A stretch of 64,000 bases of DNA from an uncultured Lachnospiraceae bacterium (GTDB taxonomy: Bacteria; Bacillota; Clostridia; Lachnospirales; Lachnospiraceae): assembly GCA_947367855.1 (NCBI GenBank), contig CANBFE010000018.1, forward strand, positions 12,860 through 76,859, read 5' to 3'. A model generated the notes under the pieces. That model had not been told where the DNA came from. It worked only from the letters and a program-made list of their open reading frames with translations, and made no database searches. The position numbers and the translations under genes were made by a program. Positions 51,741 to 60,545 of the stretch are shown piece by piece; position 1 is the stretch's first letter; the number at the start of each line of letters is the position of its first letter.

Positions 51741-52394
51741 ATGGAGGTGGAAGGAGTGGATACCCGTATGCTGAAGGAATATCTGGAAAAAAACTATGGT
51801 TACAACGAACCGATTTTCATTAACGAGATTCGGCTGGATGGGCTGAATGACAATGCCCTGCGCCAGTATTTCAAACGGATGCTTAAGTCAGGCGATCTGG
51901 TCCGTTTTGATACCGGGATTTATTATCTTCCCAAGGCATCACGACTGCTGAAAAAAAGTTATTTAGATCCCATGAAAGTCATTATACGCAAATATATCCA
52001 AAGTACAACAGATATTTATGGCTACTTTGCAGGAGCCACTTTTGCCAATCAAATTGGTCTGACAACTCAGATGCCTGCAACACTGGAGATTATAACGTCA
52101 AAAGAATCCACAAAGGGGCGCACCGTCACCGTAGGCTCACAGACTGTTCGACTGAAACGGCCTGCCACTACCATAACATCGGAAAATATCGGGCTGCTCC
52201 AGTTCCTGGATGGTGTTTCCCAGGCAGAAAAATATTCCGAACTTTCCGACGCAGAGACAGGGGCTCTTTTAAAAAACTATGCAAGACAACAAAAGTACAG
52301 TAAGGAACTTCTTTCCAGTGTGCTGTCTGGTATTACAGGGGCTGCCGCAAAAAAACTGATTGAATGGGGAATTATTTATGAATTTACATCATGA
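51741..52394 (+). CDS. AbiEi-type antitoxin and repressor
   Basis: The product is up to 217 residues. The N-terminal winged helix (MLKEYLEKNYGYNEPIFINE, LRQYFKRMLKSGDLVRFDTG, IYYLPKAS) and the C-terminal helical region (YGYFAGATFANQIGLTTQMP) fit AbiEi/DUF6088 proteins, which repress their operon and neutralise AbiEii. The longest frame is given; GTG 51756 (GGAGG eight bases ahead) or ATG 51768 may be the real start. The toxin gene overlaps its end by 17 bases, the usual AbiE layout. Confidence 0.85.
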   Translation: MEVEGVDTRMLKEYLEKNYGYNEPIFINEIRLDGLNDNALRQYFKRMLKSGDLVRFDTGIYYLPKASRLLKKSYLDPMKVIIRKYIQSTTDIYGYFAGATFANQIGLTTQMPATLEIITSKESTKGRTVTVGSQTVRLKRPATTITSENIGLLQFLDGVSQAEKYSELSDAETGALLKNYARQQKYSKELLSSVLSGITGAAAKKLIEWGIIYEFTS

Positions 52395-53295
52395 CCAGGA
52401 AGCATTCCGCGAATTTGTCATTGCTGCTTCTAATGAGCTGCAGATACCGCCTGGAATAATTGAAAAAGATTATTATGTTACACTTGCTCTTAGAGCGCTC
52501 GCCTCCAGGGTAAAAGGAATGGTTTTTAAAGGTGGTACATCCCTGACAAAATGTTATCAGATCTTGGAACGCTTTTCTGAAGATATCGACATTTCCTATG
52601 CAGCATCAGAAGGCGTTCCCGGGGAAAATCGCAGGCGGCAGCTAAAAAAGGCGGTTGTTTCTTCCATAGAGTCTCTTGGATTCTCTGTCTCAAACCTTGG
52701 AGAAACCCGTAGTCGGCGCAGTTATAATTGTTACAGAAGCGGTTATCCCAGCATTTATTCCCCGCTGTTGGAATTAAAGCCGGAATTGGTCATTGAGACT
52801 TATATTGCTCTACTGCCATTTCCTACAGTAAACCGTATGGCTGATAACTACATATATCGTTTTCTGAAAAAGACGGAGCAGGAAGATTTGGCAGAAGAAT
52901 TTGACCTTATGCCTTTTGAAATCCAAACACAGGCGATTGAACGGACTCTTATTGATAAGGTGTTTGCCGTCTGCGACTATTATCTGTCAGATAAGGTTGA
53001 AGGGCATTCCAGGCATTTGTATGATATCTACAAGATTATGGAATACACTGTGCCGGATGCATTTTTGTCAGGACTTGTTCAGGAAGTCCGGAGCCTGCGG
53101 GAACCTCTCCCGGTCTGTCCGTCTGCTAAAACAGGGGTATGTATCAATGACCTTTTGGCAGAGATTATACATAAGGAAATATATCGGCAAGATTACGAGA
53201 GGATTACAGGCAAGCTCCTATTTACATATCTTCCTTACGAGACGGTCATTGGTGGTGTGGAGGAAATTATTAGTAAAGGATATTTCAGTACTTGA
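52378..53295 (+). CDS. AbiEii-type nucleotidyltransferase toxin
   Basis: The product is 305 residues. The nucleotidyltransferase motif is MVFKGGTSLTKCYQILERFSEDIDISYA, with GGTSL-x-K and D-x-D. Downstream blocks IETYIALLPFP, ERTLIDKVFAVCDYY and SRHLYDIYKI match the AbiEii/AbiGii family. In type IV toxin-antitoxin systems this enzyme stops growth, in related proteins by adding nucleotides to tRNA or related targets, and gives abortive phage defence. ATG 52378 is chosen over a TTG at 52360. It appears intact. Confidence 0.9.
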   Translation: MNLHHDQEAFREFVIAASNELQIPPGIIEKDYYVTLALRALASRVKGMVFKGGTSLTKCYQILERFSEDIDISYAASEGVPGENRRRQLKKAVVSSIESLGFSVSNLGETRSRRSYNCYRSGYPSIYSPLLELKPELVIETYIALLPFPTVNRMADNYIYRFLKKTEQEDLAEEFDLMPFEIQTQAIERTLIDKVFAVCDYYLSDKVEGHSRHLYDIYKIMEYTVPDAFLSGLVQEVRSLREPLPVCPSAKTGVCINDLLAEIIHKEIYRQDYERITGKLLFTYLPYETVIGGVEEIISKGYFST

Positions 53296-53423
53296 GATGT
53301 GGACATTTTTTGGAAAAAGCCATACAGGAGAAAACGACACGGTTGATAAACGGAAGCAATCGTGATAAGATAGTTTTGCATAAAAGAAAAATCGGTTTCA
53401 CAATAAGAAAAGGATTGAGGCAA

Positions 53424-53687
53424 ATGACATTATATGAGGCACAAAAGGGCGGCAGTTACTGCATAGAGGGACTGTATGTGGAGCCTGCCATCACCAGGCG
53501 GCTGCAGGCATTAGGACTGAATGACGGAACCATTGTGAATGTGCTGAACCGGAAAAACAAGGGGGCGCTGATTATTCAGGTCAGGGGTACCCGCCTTGCT
53601 CTGGGCAGGCATATTTCATCAAGGATTGAAATCCGTTGTCTTGACGGAATGGAAAAATTGGATGGACAGGAGGCTGCGCAATCGTGA
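53424..53687 (+). CDS. feoA: FeoA-type iron transport accessory protein
   Basis: The product is 87 residues with an SH3-like FeoA fold: QKGGSYCIEGLYVEPAITRR, LQALGLNDGTIVNVLNRK and VRGTRLALGRHISSRIEI. FeoA assists FeoB in ferrous iron uptake. ATG 53424 is selected because the fold begins there and GAGG lies just ahead; the open frame from 53292 is longer but foreign. It overlaps feoB by four bases. No clear Fur or DtxR box was seen upstream. Confidence 0.9.
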   Translation: MTLYEAQKGGSYCIEGLYVEPAITRRLQALGLNDGTIVNVLNRKNKGALIIQVRGTRLALGRHISSRIEIRCLDGMEKLDGQEAAQS

Positions 53688-55702
53688 GTCGGACAAAAGA
53701 GACTGAAAAAAAGCATATTCGTGTAGCGTGCATCGGCAATCCAAACTGCGGCAAAACCACCCTGTTCAACGCCCTCACCGGTTCCCGGCTGAAGGTGGCC
53801 AACTGGCCGGGAGTCACCGTAGAGCGGGTGGAGGGGGAGACCAGTTATGAGGACACCAGAATTACCATTGTAGACACCCCGGGTATCTATTCCCTGACCT
53901 GCTATACCATCGAGGAGAAGGTTACCAGGCTCTGCGCCATGGATGATGAGATTGATGCAATCATCAATGTGGTGGATGCCTCCTCCCTGGAGCGGAATCT
54001 GTATCTGACCCTGCAGCTTCTGGAACTGGGAAAGCCCATTGTACTGGCGCTGAACATGATGGACGTGGTGGAAGAGCGGGGCATGGAGATCGATATGCAC
54101 CGTCTGCCGGAAATGTTGGGAGATATACCGGTGGTGCCTGTATCGGCGGCCCGGCGCACCGGACTGGACATTCTGCTTCATGCGGTCATCCATCACTGCG
54201 AGGAGGGGATGGAGGATTTTATCCTGGATTATCCGGAGGAGATCGAAGAGAAAATTCAGGCACTGGAGGCTATGATGCAGGAGAGCTATCCGGATCATTC
54301 CTCTGCCAGATGGCATGCCATCAAACTTTTGGAGGATGACGAGGAGGTTAAAAAGGAGCATCCCATGTCCGTGGTGCATGTGGCGGACAAAAGCTATGAG
54401 AAGGAAATCATCCAGTGCAAGTATGCTTATATCGAAAAGGTGATAAAGGAGATTCTTTTTAACAAAAGCAAAAAGGCTGCCTCCACGGACAGAATCGACA
54501 GGCTTCTGACCCATCCGGTATGGGGGATTCCTGTGTTTCTGCTGATTATGTGCTTTGTGTTCTTCCTTACCTTCACTGTGGGAGACGCGCTGAAAGGCGT
54601 ATTCGAGACCGGGCTTGACGCATTGTCCGGTGGAGCCACAGCGGCATTGCGGGGCATCGGTGTGGCCGGATGGCTGGAATCGCTGCTTGTGGAGGGAATC
54701 ATTGCAGGGGTGGGAGGTATCCTTACCTTTATTCCCAATATTTTTATTCTGTTTCTGGCCCTGGCTGTACTGGAGGACAGCGGCTACATGGCCCGGGTGG
54801 CTTATGTGATGGACTCCGTCATGGGGAAGGTGGGTCTTTCCGGCAAAGCTTTTCTGCCCATGATTCTGGGCTTTGGCTGTACGGTGCCTGCCATTATGGC
54901 CACCAGGGCATTGGAGACGGAGCATGACAGACGCAAGACCATGCTGGTGACGCCCTTTATGTCCTGTTCTGCCAGACTGCCGGTCTATGTGCTGTTTTCC
55001 GATATGTTTTTTCCGGACTGCGCGGCAGCGGCGGCATTTTCCATGTATGTGGTGGGAATGATCATTGCCATACTGGCAGCCCTTGTGATCAATCGTCTGG
55101 AAAAGGGGAAGTCCAATGATTCCCTTTTAATTGAGCTGCCGGAATATAAGAGGCCCAATGGCAGGACAATCCGCATCTATGTGTGGAATAAGCTGAAAGA
55201 TTACCTTACCAAGGCGGGTACTACCATTTTTATCGCTTCCATTGTCATCTGGTTTGTGCTGAATTTCGGCTTTTCCGGCATGGTGGCAGATCCGGCGGAA
55301 AGCTTCGGCGCAGGGTTGGGACGCCTGCTTGTGCCCCTGCTTGCCCCGGCAGGTCTGGGCATGTGGCAGATCGGCGTGGCGCTGCTGTCCGGTATTTCCG
55401 CAAAGGAAGTGGTGGTGTCCAGTTTTGCGGTACTGTTCGGTGTGGCTAACGCCAATTCGGATGCGGGAATGAGGGCTATCGTGGACAATATTCATCAGTT
55501 TAACCCTGCCTTCGGACCCCTGAACGCCTATTGTCTGATGCTGTTCTGCCTGCTGTATGTCCCCTGTGTGGCAACGGTGGCCACGATTAAGAAGGAGAGC
55601 GGTTCCTGGAGCTTTACGGTGAAAATGATGGTGTTTCAGATTGTTCTGGCCTGGGCGGTGTCAACGGCTGTGTTCCAGGTGGGGAGCCTGTTTGTGAGGT
55701 GA
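53684..55702 (+). CDS. feoB: Ferrous iron transporter FeoB
   Basis: The product is 672 residues. The N-terminal G domain has GNPNCGKTTLFNALTG (G1), VDTPGIYSL (G3) and LNMMDVV (G4). About eight membrane helices follow, including the conserved FGCTVPAIMATRALE and ARLPVYVLF stretches of the core gate. It moves Fe2+ inward. The GTG start has AGGAGG upstream and overlaps the feoA stop. There is no feoC. Its last 89 bases are also read on the other strand by the PBECR4 gene. Confidence 0.95.
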   Translation: MSRTKETEKKHIRVACIGNPNCGKTTLFNALTGSRLKVANWPGVTVERVEGETSYEDTRITIVDTPGIYSLTCYTIEEKVTRLCAMDDEIDAIINVVDASSLERNLYLTLQLLELGKPIVLALNMMDVVEERGMEIDMHRLPEMLGDIPVVPVSAARRTGLDILLHAVIHHCEEGMEDFILDYPEEIEEKIQALEAMMQESYPDHSSARWHAIKLLEDDEEVKKEHPMSVVHVADKSYEKEIIQCKYAYIEKVIKEILFNKSKKAASTDRIDRLLTHPVWGIPVFLLIMCFVFFLTFTVGDALKGVFETGLDALSGGATAALRGIGVAGWLESLLVEGIIAGVGGILTFIPNIFILFLALAVLEDSGYMARVAYVMDSVMGKVGLSGKAFLPMILGFGCTVPAIMATRALETEHDRRKTMLVTPFMSCSARLPVYVLFSDMFFPDCAAAAAFSMYVVGMIIAILAALVINRLEKGKSNDSLLIELPEYKRPNGRTIRIYVWNKLKDYLTKAGTTIFIASIVIWFVLNFGFSGMVADPAESFGAGLGRLLVPLLAPAGLGMWQIGVALLSGISAKEVVVSSFAVLFGVANANSDAGMRAIVDNIHQFNPAFGPLNAYCLMLFCLLYVPCVATVATIKKESGSWSFTVKMMVFQIVLAWAVSTAVFQVGSLFVR

Positions 55703-56354
55703 GTTCCGGGCTGAGATCCAGGATGGAATTTATTTCTGGCGGCAGAAGGAGCTTTTCCAAACGGATTCCTTTTGCCAGGTAGCGGATGTTTTGATAGCAT
55801 GGTGTTTTTCCGGAGGCCGGTTTGGAGAGGATGGCAAGAATCTGATGGGATTCAGGGGATAATTTGCGGATGTCTTCCAGGAGGGCTGAACTTGGCATGT
55901 AATATCCCCTTTTGTCACCTGTAAAACCCAGGCAGAAGTTTGTGGTTCCGGTAAGGAGGTCCACTGTAAGCTTTGGTCTGATTTCATGATAGATCGCAAC
56001 CATTTTTGAGCAATTGATGAAGTTGATAATTTGGGGTAAGGCTGCTAATTTTAATGGTGTGGTGCCGTCTGGTTTGAAGCGGATTTCAGATTCTGAAAGT
56101 CTGTTTTGGATGCATTTCCGGTAAAATTGAATGTGGTTTTTAACCAGGACTCCTTCTTTATTTATGAGATAGATTCCTGTGAGATGCTGGAAATTCCGGG
56201 CAGTAAAGAGTGTCTGGAAAAAGGCGATATTGTGAGTGTTCCGATTTTTGTATAAAAAAAGGAAATTCTGGTTTTCAAGCAGATGTGCATAGTCTTTTGC
56301 GGCCATGGTGACAATCCGTATGGCGTCTTTTTTGCTGTAGGTGAGATGTTTCAT
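55614..56354 (-). CDS. PBECR4-domain protein with read-through C-terminus
   Basis: The product is 246 residues. The region TYSKKDAIRIVTMAAKDYAH, FTARNFQHLTGIYL, FYRKCIQNRL and CLGFTGDKRGYY matches the PBECR4 family (phage-Barnase-EndoU-ColicinE5/D-RelE-like nuclease 4), as I recognise it in many Lachnospiraceae. The family name implies an RNase-like fold, with activity unproven. AAAGGAAT precedes the ATG at 56354. The last 30 or so residues (SPELTSQTGSPPGTQPLTPP onward) are Pro/Ser-rich and come from antisense reading of feoB, so the natural stop was probably lost. Confidence 0.8.
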   Translation of the reverse strand: MKHLTYSKKDAIRIVTMAAKDYAHLLENQNFLFLYKNRNTHNIAFFQTLFTARNFQHLTGIYLINKEGVLVKNHIQFYRKCIQNRLSESEIRFKPDGTTPLKLAALPQIINFINCSKMVAIYHEIRPKLTVDLLTGTTNFCLGFTGDKRGYYMPSSALLEDIRKLSPESHQILAILSKPASGKTPCYQNIRYLAKGIRLEKLLLPPEINSILDLSPELTSQTGSPPGTQPLTPPRPEQSETPSFSP

Positions 56355-56440
56355 AGATATTCCTTTCAAAACTTGAACAATAGGATATAATAAGATTGGA
56401 AGAAGCCTGATAATGTATGATATGGAAGGAAATATGATGA

Positions 56441-56483
56441 AAAAAGAGAGCTGCAATACCGCAGTATCATCAACTCTCTTTTT
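56441..56483. terminator. Hairpin with A and T flanks upstream of the PBECR4 gene
   Basis: AAAAAGAGAG (56441-56450) pairs with CTCTCTTTTT (56474-56483). It could terminate transcripts in either direction, or form the start of the PBECR4 leader. The rest of 56355-56490 shows no gene. Confidence 0.5.
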
Positions 56484-56490
56484 ATGACTA

Positions 56491-56594
56491 ATTTTTCTGT
56501 TGTCCGCCAACGTCCGGCACATTCGTCCGGTGGAAGATTCGGATTTTTCTGTTGTCCGCCAACGTCCGGCACATTCGTCCGGCAGAAGATTCGG
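56491..56594. repeat. 52-bp tandem duplication
   Basis: The unit beginning TTTTTCTGTTGTCCGCCAAC at 56491 is repeated from 56543 with two or three differences. Each contains GTCCG repeated in ACGTCCGGCACATTCGTCCG. It lies between the PBECR4 gene and the divergent response regulator and codes for nothing obvious; 56595-56779 is AT-rich and probably holds the regulator's promoter. Confidence 0.75.
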
Positions 56595-56779
56595 ATTAAG
56601 GTGTTAGTCCACCGGAAACAGCGAAGTGTTTCTGATTTTCAGTTTAAAGTGAAATGCTGCCGATGTCAAGGCAAAGACTGTTTTTTTTATATTTTTTTCA
56701 TAATTTATTTTCCTGCTGCCAAAAAACGGTTGTCAAATAGCCGGATGTATATTATTCTTTCTTAGGGAGATGAGAAAAT

Positions 56780-57496
56780 ATGCTGAGTATTGCGGTGGTG
56801 GATGACGAACAGGTACACCGGGATATCCTGGTGAAATATATCGAAGAGTGGAAAAAACAAAAAATGGCAGACGCGGAAGTGGAAACTTTTCACAGCAGCG
56901 ATGCTTTTTACTTTGGGTGGTGCGGGGAACAGCGGTTCGACGTGCTTTTTCTTGATATCTGCATGGAAGGAATGGACGGTGTCAGCCTGGCAAAGAAGCT
57001 GCGGGAAAAGGGAAAGAACGTGAATATTATCTTTACCACCGGGGTTGCGGACTACATGCAGGAGGGCTTTGAGGTGGAGGCGCTCCACTACCTGCTGAAA
57101 CCCATTAAACGGGAAAAAGTGTGGGAATGTCTGGAAAAATGTGTGGCAAGAAAAGCGGAGGATACCAGGAGCATTCTGCTTCCCACGGAGGATGGGCTGA
57201 TCAAAATAGATGCGGAAGGGATTCTGTACGGGGAGGCTGTGGGACATTATTGTGAACTGGTGTGCCTGACGGAGACGCTTTCCCTGAAGCTTGGGATCAG
57301 GGAGGCGGCGCAGCGCCTGGAGGGTCATGGAGATTTCATGTTCTGCCATCGTTCCTATCTGGTGAACCTGCGCAGAATAGCCAAAATCGGGAAGCAGGAT
57401 ATCCTGATGGATAACGGGCGGACCGTGCCGGTGAGCCGCAGGATGTACGGGGCGGTGAACGAGGCATTTATGAAACTGTTCCGGACAGGCGGCTGA
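56780..57496 (+). CDS. LytTR-family response regulator (module 2)
   Basis: The product is 238 residues. The receiver has VVDDEQ, Asp59 (VLFLDICMEGMDG) and the KPI switch lysine. The LytTR domain carries EGILYGEAVGHYCELV, FCHRSYLVNLRRI and VPVSRRMYG. GGGAGA precedes the ATG. A GHKL kinase follows after a short repeat region, then an ABC exporter pair, so the regulator probably controls that exporter. Its last codons are the first unit of a tandem repeat that runs on past the stop. Confidence 0.9.
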   Translation: MLSIAVVDDEQVHRDILVKYIEEWKKQKMADAEVETFHSSDAFYFGWCGEQRFDVLFLDICMEGMDGVSLAKKLREKGKNVNIIFTTGVADYMQEGFEVEALHYLLKPIKREKVWECLEKCVARKAEDTRSILLPTEDGLIKIDAEGILYGEAVGHYCELVCLTETLSLKLGIREAAQRLEGHGDFMFCHRSYLVNLRRIAKIGKQDILMDNGRTVPVSRRMYGAVNEAFMKLFRTGG

Positions 57497-57643
57497 AGGG
57501 ATAATCGGAAACTGTTCCGGAGAGGCGGCTGAAAGGATAATCGGAAGCTGTTCTGGGCAGGTGGCTGAAGGGGATATTCGGAAGCTGTTCCGGACAAACG
57601 GCTGAAGGGATAATCGGAAACTGTTCCAGACAGGCTGTTAAGG
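57476..57643. repeat. 36-bp tandem repeat derived from the 3' end of the response regulator gene
   Basis: CTGTTCCGGACAGGCGGCTG begins units at 57476, 57512, 57548, 57585 and 57621 (the third is 37 bases, the last partial). The first covers the final codons and TGA of the regulator. Units differ by a few substitutions each, so the expansion is not very recent. Confidence 0.85.
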
Positions 57644-57657
57644 GGTGTGGAGGCGGT

Positions 57658-58377
57658 ATGAATTGGTTGATTGTGATTGTTATAATATTGGCTATGCCTG
57701 CAGGGATAATGGGAATCCGCCTTTATATCCGCCGCTGTGTGGAACAGCAGATTGCCCGGTACCAGAATGACCTGACCGAGAAGCATTGCCGGGAAGTGGA
57801 CAATCTCTACCGCCAGACCAGGGGATGGCGCCATGATTTCAAGAATCATCTCCAGACCATGCAGGCCTATCTGGAGATGGGAGAGACACAGCAGCTGCAG
57901 AATTACCTTCAGGAGCTGACGGAAGACTATAATACGATAGATATTGCACTGCGGACCGGAAACTCTATGCTTGACGCCATTTTGAACAGCAAACTGTCCA
58001 TCATCAGGGCGAAGGATATCCGGGTGGATGTTACGGCGGAGGTGCCCGCCAGGATTCCTGTATCGGATGTGGACTTGAGCGTGATGATCGGGAATCTGTT
58101 GGACAATGCCATGGAAGCCTGTCTGAAGGTGCCCCGGGAGCGGCGTTTTATCCGTTTGTATATAGCCAGGGCCAAGGAGAACCTTTACGTCTATGTGATG
58201 AATGCGGCGGACGGTTCCTACCGAAGGCAGGGCGGGCGCTATCTTTCCACAAAGCCTTCGGACAGCCACGGCTTTGGGCTGCAGCGGATTGATAAGGTGA
58301 TCAAAAAATATCAGGGATATCGGACCCGTGAGGATGAAGGGGATGTGTTTGCCACGGAGATTCTGATTCCGCTGTAA
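57658..58377 (+). CDS. GHKL histidine kinase with single membrane helix (module 2)
   Basis: The product is 239 residues. One N-terminal helix (NWLIVIVIILAMPAGIMGIR) anchors a cytosolic kinase with GWRHDFKNHLQTMQAYLEMG as the His box and MIGNLLDNAMEACLK plus HGFGLQRIDKV in the ATPase. There is almost no sensory domain, so the helix or a partner must detect the signal. GGAGGCGGT precedes the ATG. Partner is the LytTR regulator upstream. The terminator at 58406 separates it from the ABC genes. Confidence 0.9.
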   Translation: MNWLIVIVIILAMPAGIMGIRLYIRRCVEQQIARYQNDLTEKHCREVDNLYRQTRGWRHDFKNHLQTMQAYLEMGETQQLQNYLQELTEDYNTIDIALRTGNSMLDAILNSKLSIIRAKDIRVDVTAEVPARIPVSDVDLSVMIGNLLDNAMEACLKVPRERRFIRLYIARAKENLYVYVMNAADGSYRRQGGRYLSTKPSDSHGFGLQRIDKVIKKYQGYRTREDEGDVFATEILIPL

Positions 58378-58405
58378 TGGGCCAGGCAACCTGCCGCTCG
58401 TGCAG

Positions 58406-58441
58406 AAAAAGAACCATTCGTGCAGAATCGGTTCTTTTTTT
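58406..58441 (+). terminator. Intrinsic terminator
   Basis: AAAAAGAACC pairs with GGTTCTTTTT, and the T-run extends to 58441. It ends the RR/HK operon, so the ABC pair must have its own promoter or read-through. Confidence 0.85.
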
Positions 58442-58497
58442 GCGCATATGGGTTACCATTTGAGACAGAGGCAGAGGGGCCGTAAACCTGGAACCAT

Positions 58498-58553
58498 AGA
58501 GCGTGTCTGAAAATGCATTCCCGCTCTAAAAACACATTAGAATCTGCCGGGAA
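58498..58553. repeat. Dispersed palindromic repeat, copy 2
   Basis: AGAGCGTGTCTGAAAATGCA then TTCCCGC matches the first 27 bases of copy 1 (21606) at 24 positions, and CTGCCGG-AAAG recurs near the end. It lies just before an ABC gene. Confidence 0.6.
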
Positions 58554-58564
58554 AGGAGTTTGGG

Positions 58565-60400
58565 ATGAAATATTCCATTTTGTCGAACATACTGTATTTT
58601 TACCGCTATCTCTATCGGGAGATTCCCAAAACAGCGGTTTACCATGGCATTGAGGTACTGGGCAGAATCCTCCTTCCGTTTTTCGGAATCCTGATGCCGG
58701 GAATTGTGGTAAGCGCGGTGGAGGGCGGGGATCTGTTCCGCGGACTTGGGCTGATCGGCCTGGCCGGGCTTGGGGTGCTGCTGTGCAATGTGCTGCTGAA
58801 CTGGGGGACGTACCGGGTTTATTTCGGGGAAAACTGGTTTCGGACCATACTGCAGAGCGACGCCGTGTTAAGGGAGACAAAATGCCTCTATCGCTATGTG
58901 GAGTACGGCGATGAACAGAAAATCATAAAACGTGCCTACCACAGCATGGAGGGTGGGGACTGGGCTGTCAGCTACCGGATGCTGGCTTATCCCAAGGACC
59001 TGATTGTCAATGCGGCATGTTTCTTCCTGTATTCCACGGTACTGGGCATATTGAAGCCATGGCTTGTGGCGGTTCTGCTTCTGCTTTCTTTTGTCAATTA
59101 CGGGATACTCCGTTTGAGAAATTTCTGGCAGCTTGCCGCCAGAGAGCAGTTTGCCCAGTCCGACAGGGAAATCAATTACCTGAAACAGACATTCCGGAAT
59201 ACGGAAATGGCAAAGGATGTGCGGATTTTTGCCATGTACGACTGGTTGATGACATTGCGTAAGAAAATATTCGGCGATAGGGTAAAGATGGAACGGCGCC
59301 ATAACAGGAAGATGATTGCCGTGGACTGCATGCAGTTTCTGCTGAATGTGCTTCGGAACGGCTTTGCTTACGGCTATCTGATTTATTCCTGTCTCCGGGG
59401 AGAGATTTCCGTGGCCGGGTTCCTTGTATACTTTGGCGCCATCAACGGTTTTTCCGGCTTTGTCACAGGGATTGTAAATACGTATTCCAACCTGAAACTG
59501 GCAAATGCGGATGCGTCCTGCTTTCGGCGTCTTCTGGAGCTGCCGGACATTCAGCAGGAAGGCCAGGTGCCGGAAGCGCTGTACAGGCAGCCTGCGGAGA
59601 TTGTATTTCAGGATGTGAGTTTCTCTTATGGAAAGCAGAAGGTATATGATCATTTTCACCTGAAAATACGTCCGGGGGAGAAGATTGCCCTTCTGGGGGT
59701 GAACGGCGCAGGAAAGACGACTCTGGTGAAGCTGCTCTGCGGACTGTATGAGCCGGACAGCGGGAAAATCCTGATTAACGGCGTGGATATTTCCACAGTG
59801 CCCAAAAAGGCATTGTATCGTCTGTTTTCCGTGGTCTTTCAGGAGGCGACTGTTTTTCCCTATCCCATGGGAAGCAATCTCTCCATGAAAGTACCGGAAG
59901 AGACGGACGAGACCAAAGTATGGGATTCCCTGCGGAAAGCAGGCCTGGAGAAACTGTTCCGGGAGAAGGGCATCCGTTCGGATTCCTATATGACAAAGGT
60001 GGCGTTTCAGGACGGAGTGGAATTATCCGGCGGGCAGCAGCAGCGTTTTTTACTGGCGCGAGCCATTTATAAGGACGGAAATATCCTGATTCTGGATGAG
60101 CCAACCGCGGCACTTGACCCCATAGCAGAAAGCGAAATCTATCAGGAATACGTAAATATCAGCAGGGGAAGAACATCCCTGTTTATTTCCCACCGCCTGG
60201 CCAGTACCAGGTTCTCCGACAGGATTCTGTTTCTGGAAAACGGAAGGGTGGCGGAGGAAGGTACCCATGAGGAACTGATGGAACTGGGGGGAAGCTATGC
60301 CCATATGTTTGAGATTCAGTCCAGGTATTATGTCTCGCAGAATGCACAGAGCGCAAATTGCTCAAAGAGCAGTTCTGACTTCGCGAGAGGGGCTGTCTGA
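58565..60400 (+). CDS. ABC exporter half-transporter (module 2, first subunit)
   Basis: The product is 611 residues with about six helices in the first 320 residues. The NBD has LGVNGAGKTT, VVFQEATVF as Q-loop, signature LSGGQQQRFLLARAI, Walker B ILILDEPTAALD and FISHRLA. The C-terminal tail after SRYYVSQNAQ is extended and Ser-rich. AAAGGAG precedes the ATG. It pairs with the ABC protein at 60546 and is downstream of the LytTR/GHKL genes. The substrate is unknown; no precursor peptide gene was found between them. Confidence 0.9.
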   Translation: MKYSILSNILYFYRYLYREIPKTAVYHGIEVLGRILLPFFGILMPGIVVSAVEGGDLFRGLGLIGLAGLGVLLCNVLLNWGTYRVYFGENWFRTILQSDAVLRETKCLYRYVEYGDEQKIIKRAYHSMEGGDWAVSYRMLAYPKDLIVNAACFFLYSTVLGILKPWLVAVLLLLSFVNYGILRLRNFWQLAAREQFAQSDREINYLKQTFRNTEMAKDVRIFAMYDWLMTLRKKIFGDRVKMERRHNRKMIAVDCMQFLLNVLRNGFAYGYLIYSCLRGEISVAGFLVYFGAINGFSGFVTGIVNTYSNLKLANADASCFRRLLELPDIQQEGQVPEALYRQPAEIVFQDVSFSYGKQKVYDHFHLKIRPGEKIALLGVNGAGKTTLVKLLCGLYEPDSGKILINGVDISTVPKKALYRLFSVVFQEATVFPYPMGSNLSMKVPEETDETKVWDSLRKAGLEKLFREKGIRSDSYMTKVAFQDGVELSGGQQQRFLLARAIYKDGNILILDEPTAALDPIAESEIYQEYVNISRGRTSLFISHRLASTRFSDRILFLENGRVAEEGTHEELMELGGSYAHMFEIQSRYYVSQNAQSANCSKSSSDFARGAV

Positions 60401-60545
60401 ACTGTTATAATACGATATCGGTTCCGGGGACAGCGCAGAGGGCATTCCGGCGGTTTAAGCGGGGGCTTAAGGAATCTGGTTTTAAGGGAAATAAAATGAA
60501 GAAGATAAAAAGAAAGACATTGACAGGGAAAGCGGGGTATATAAA

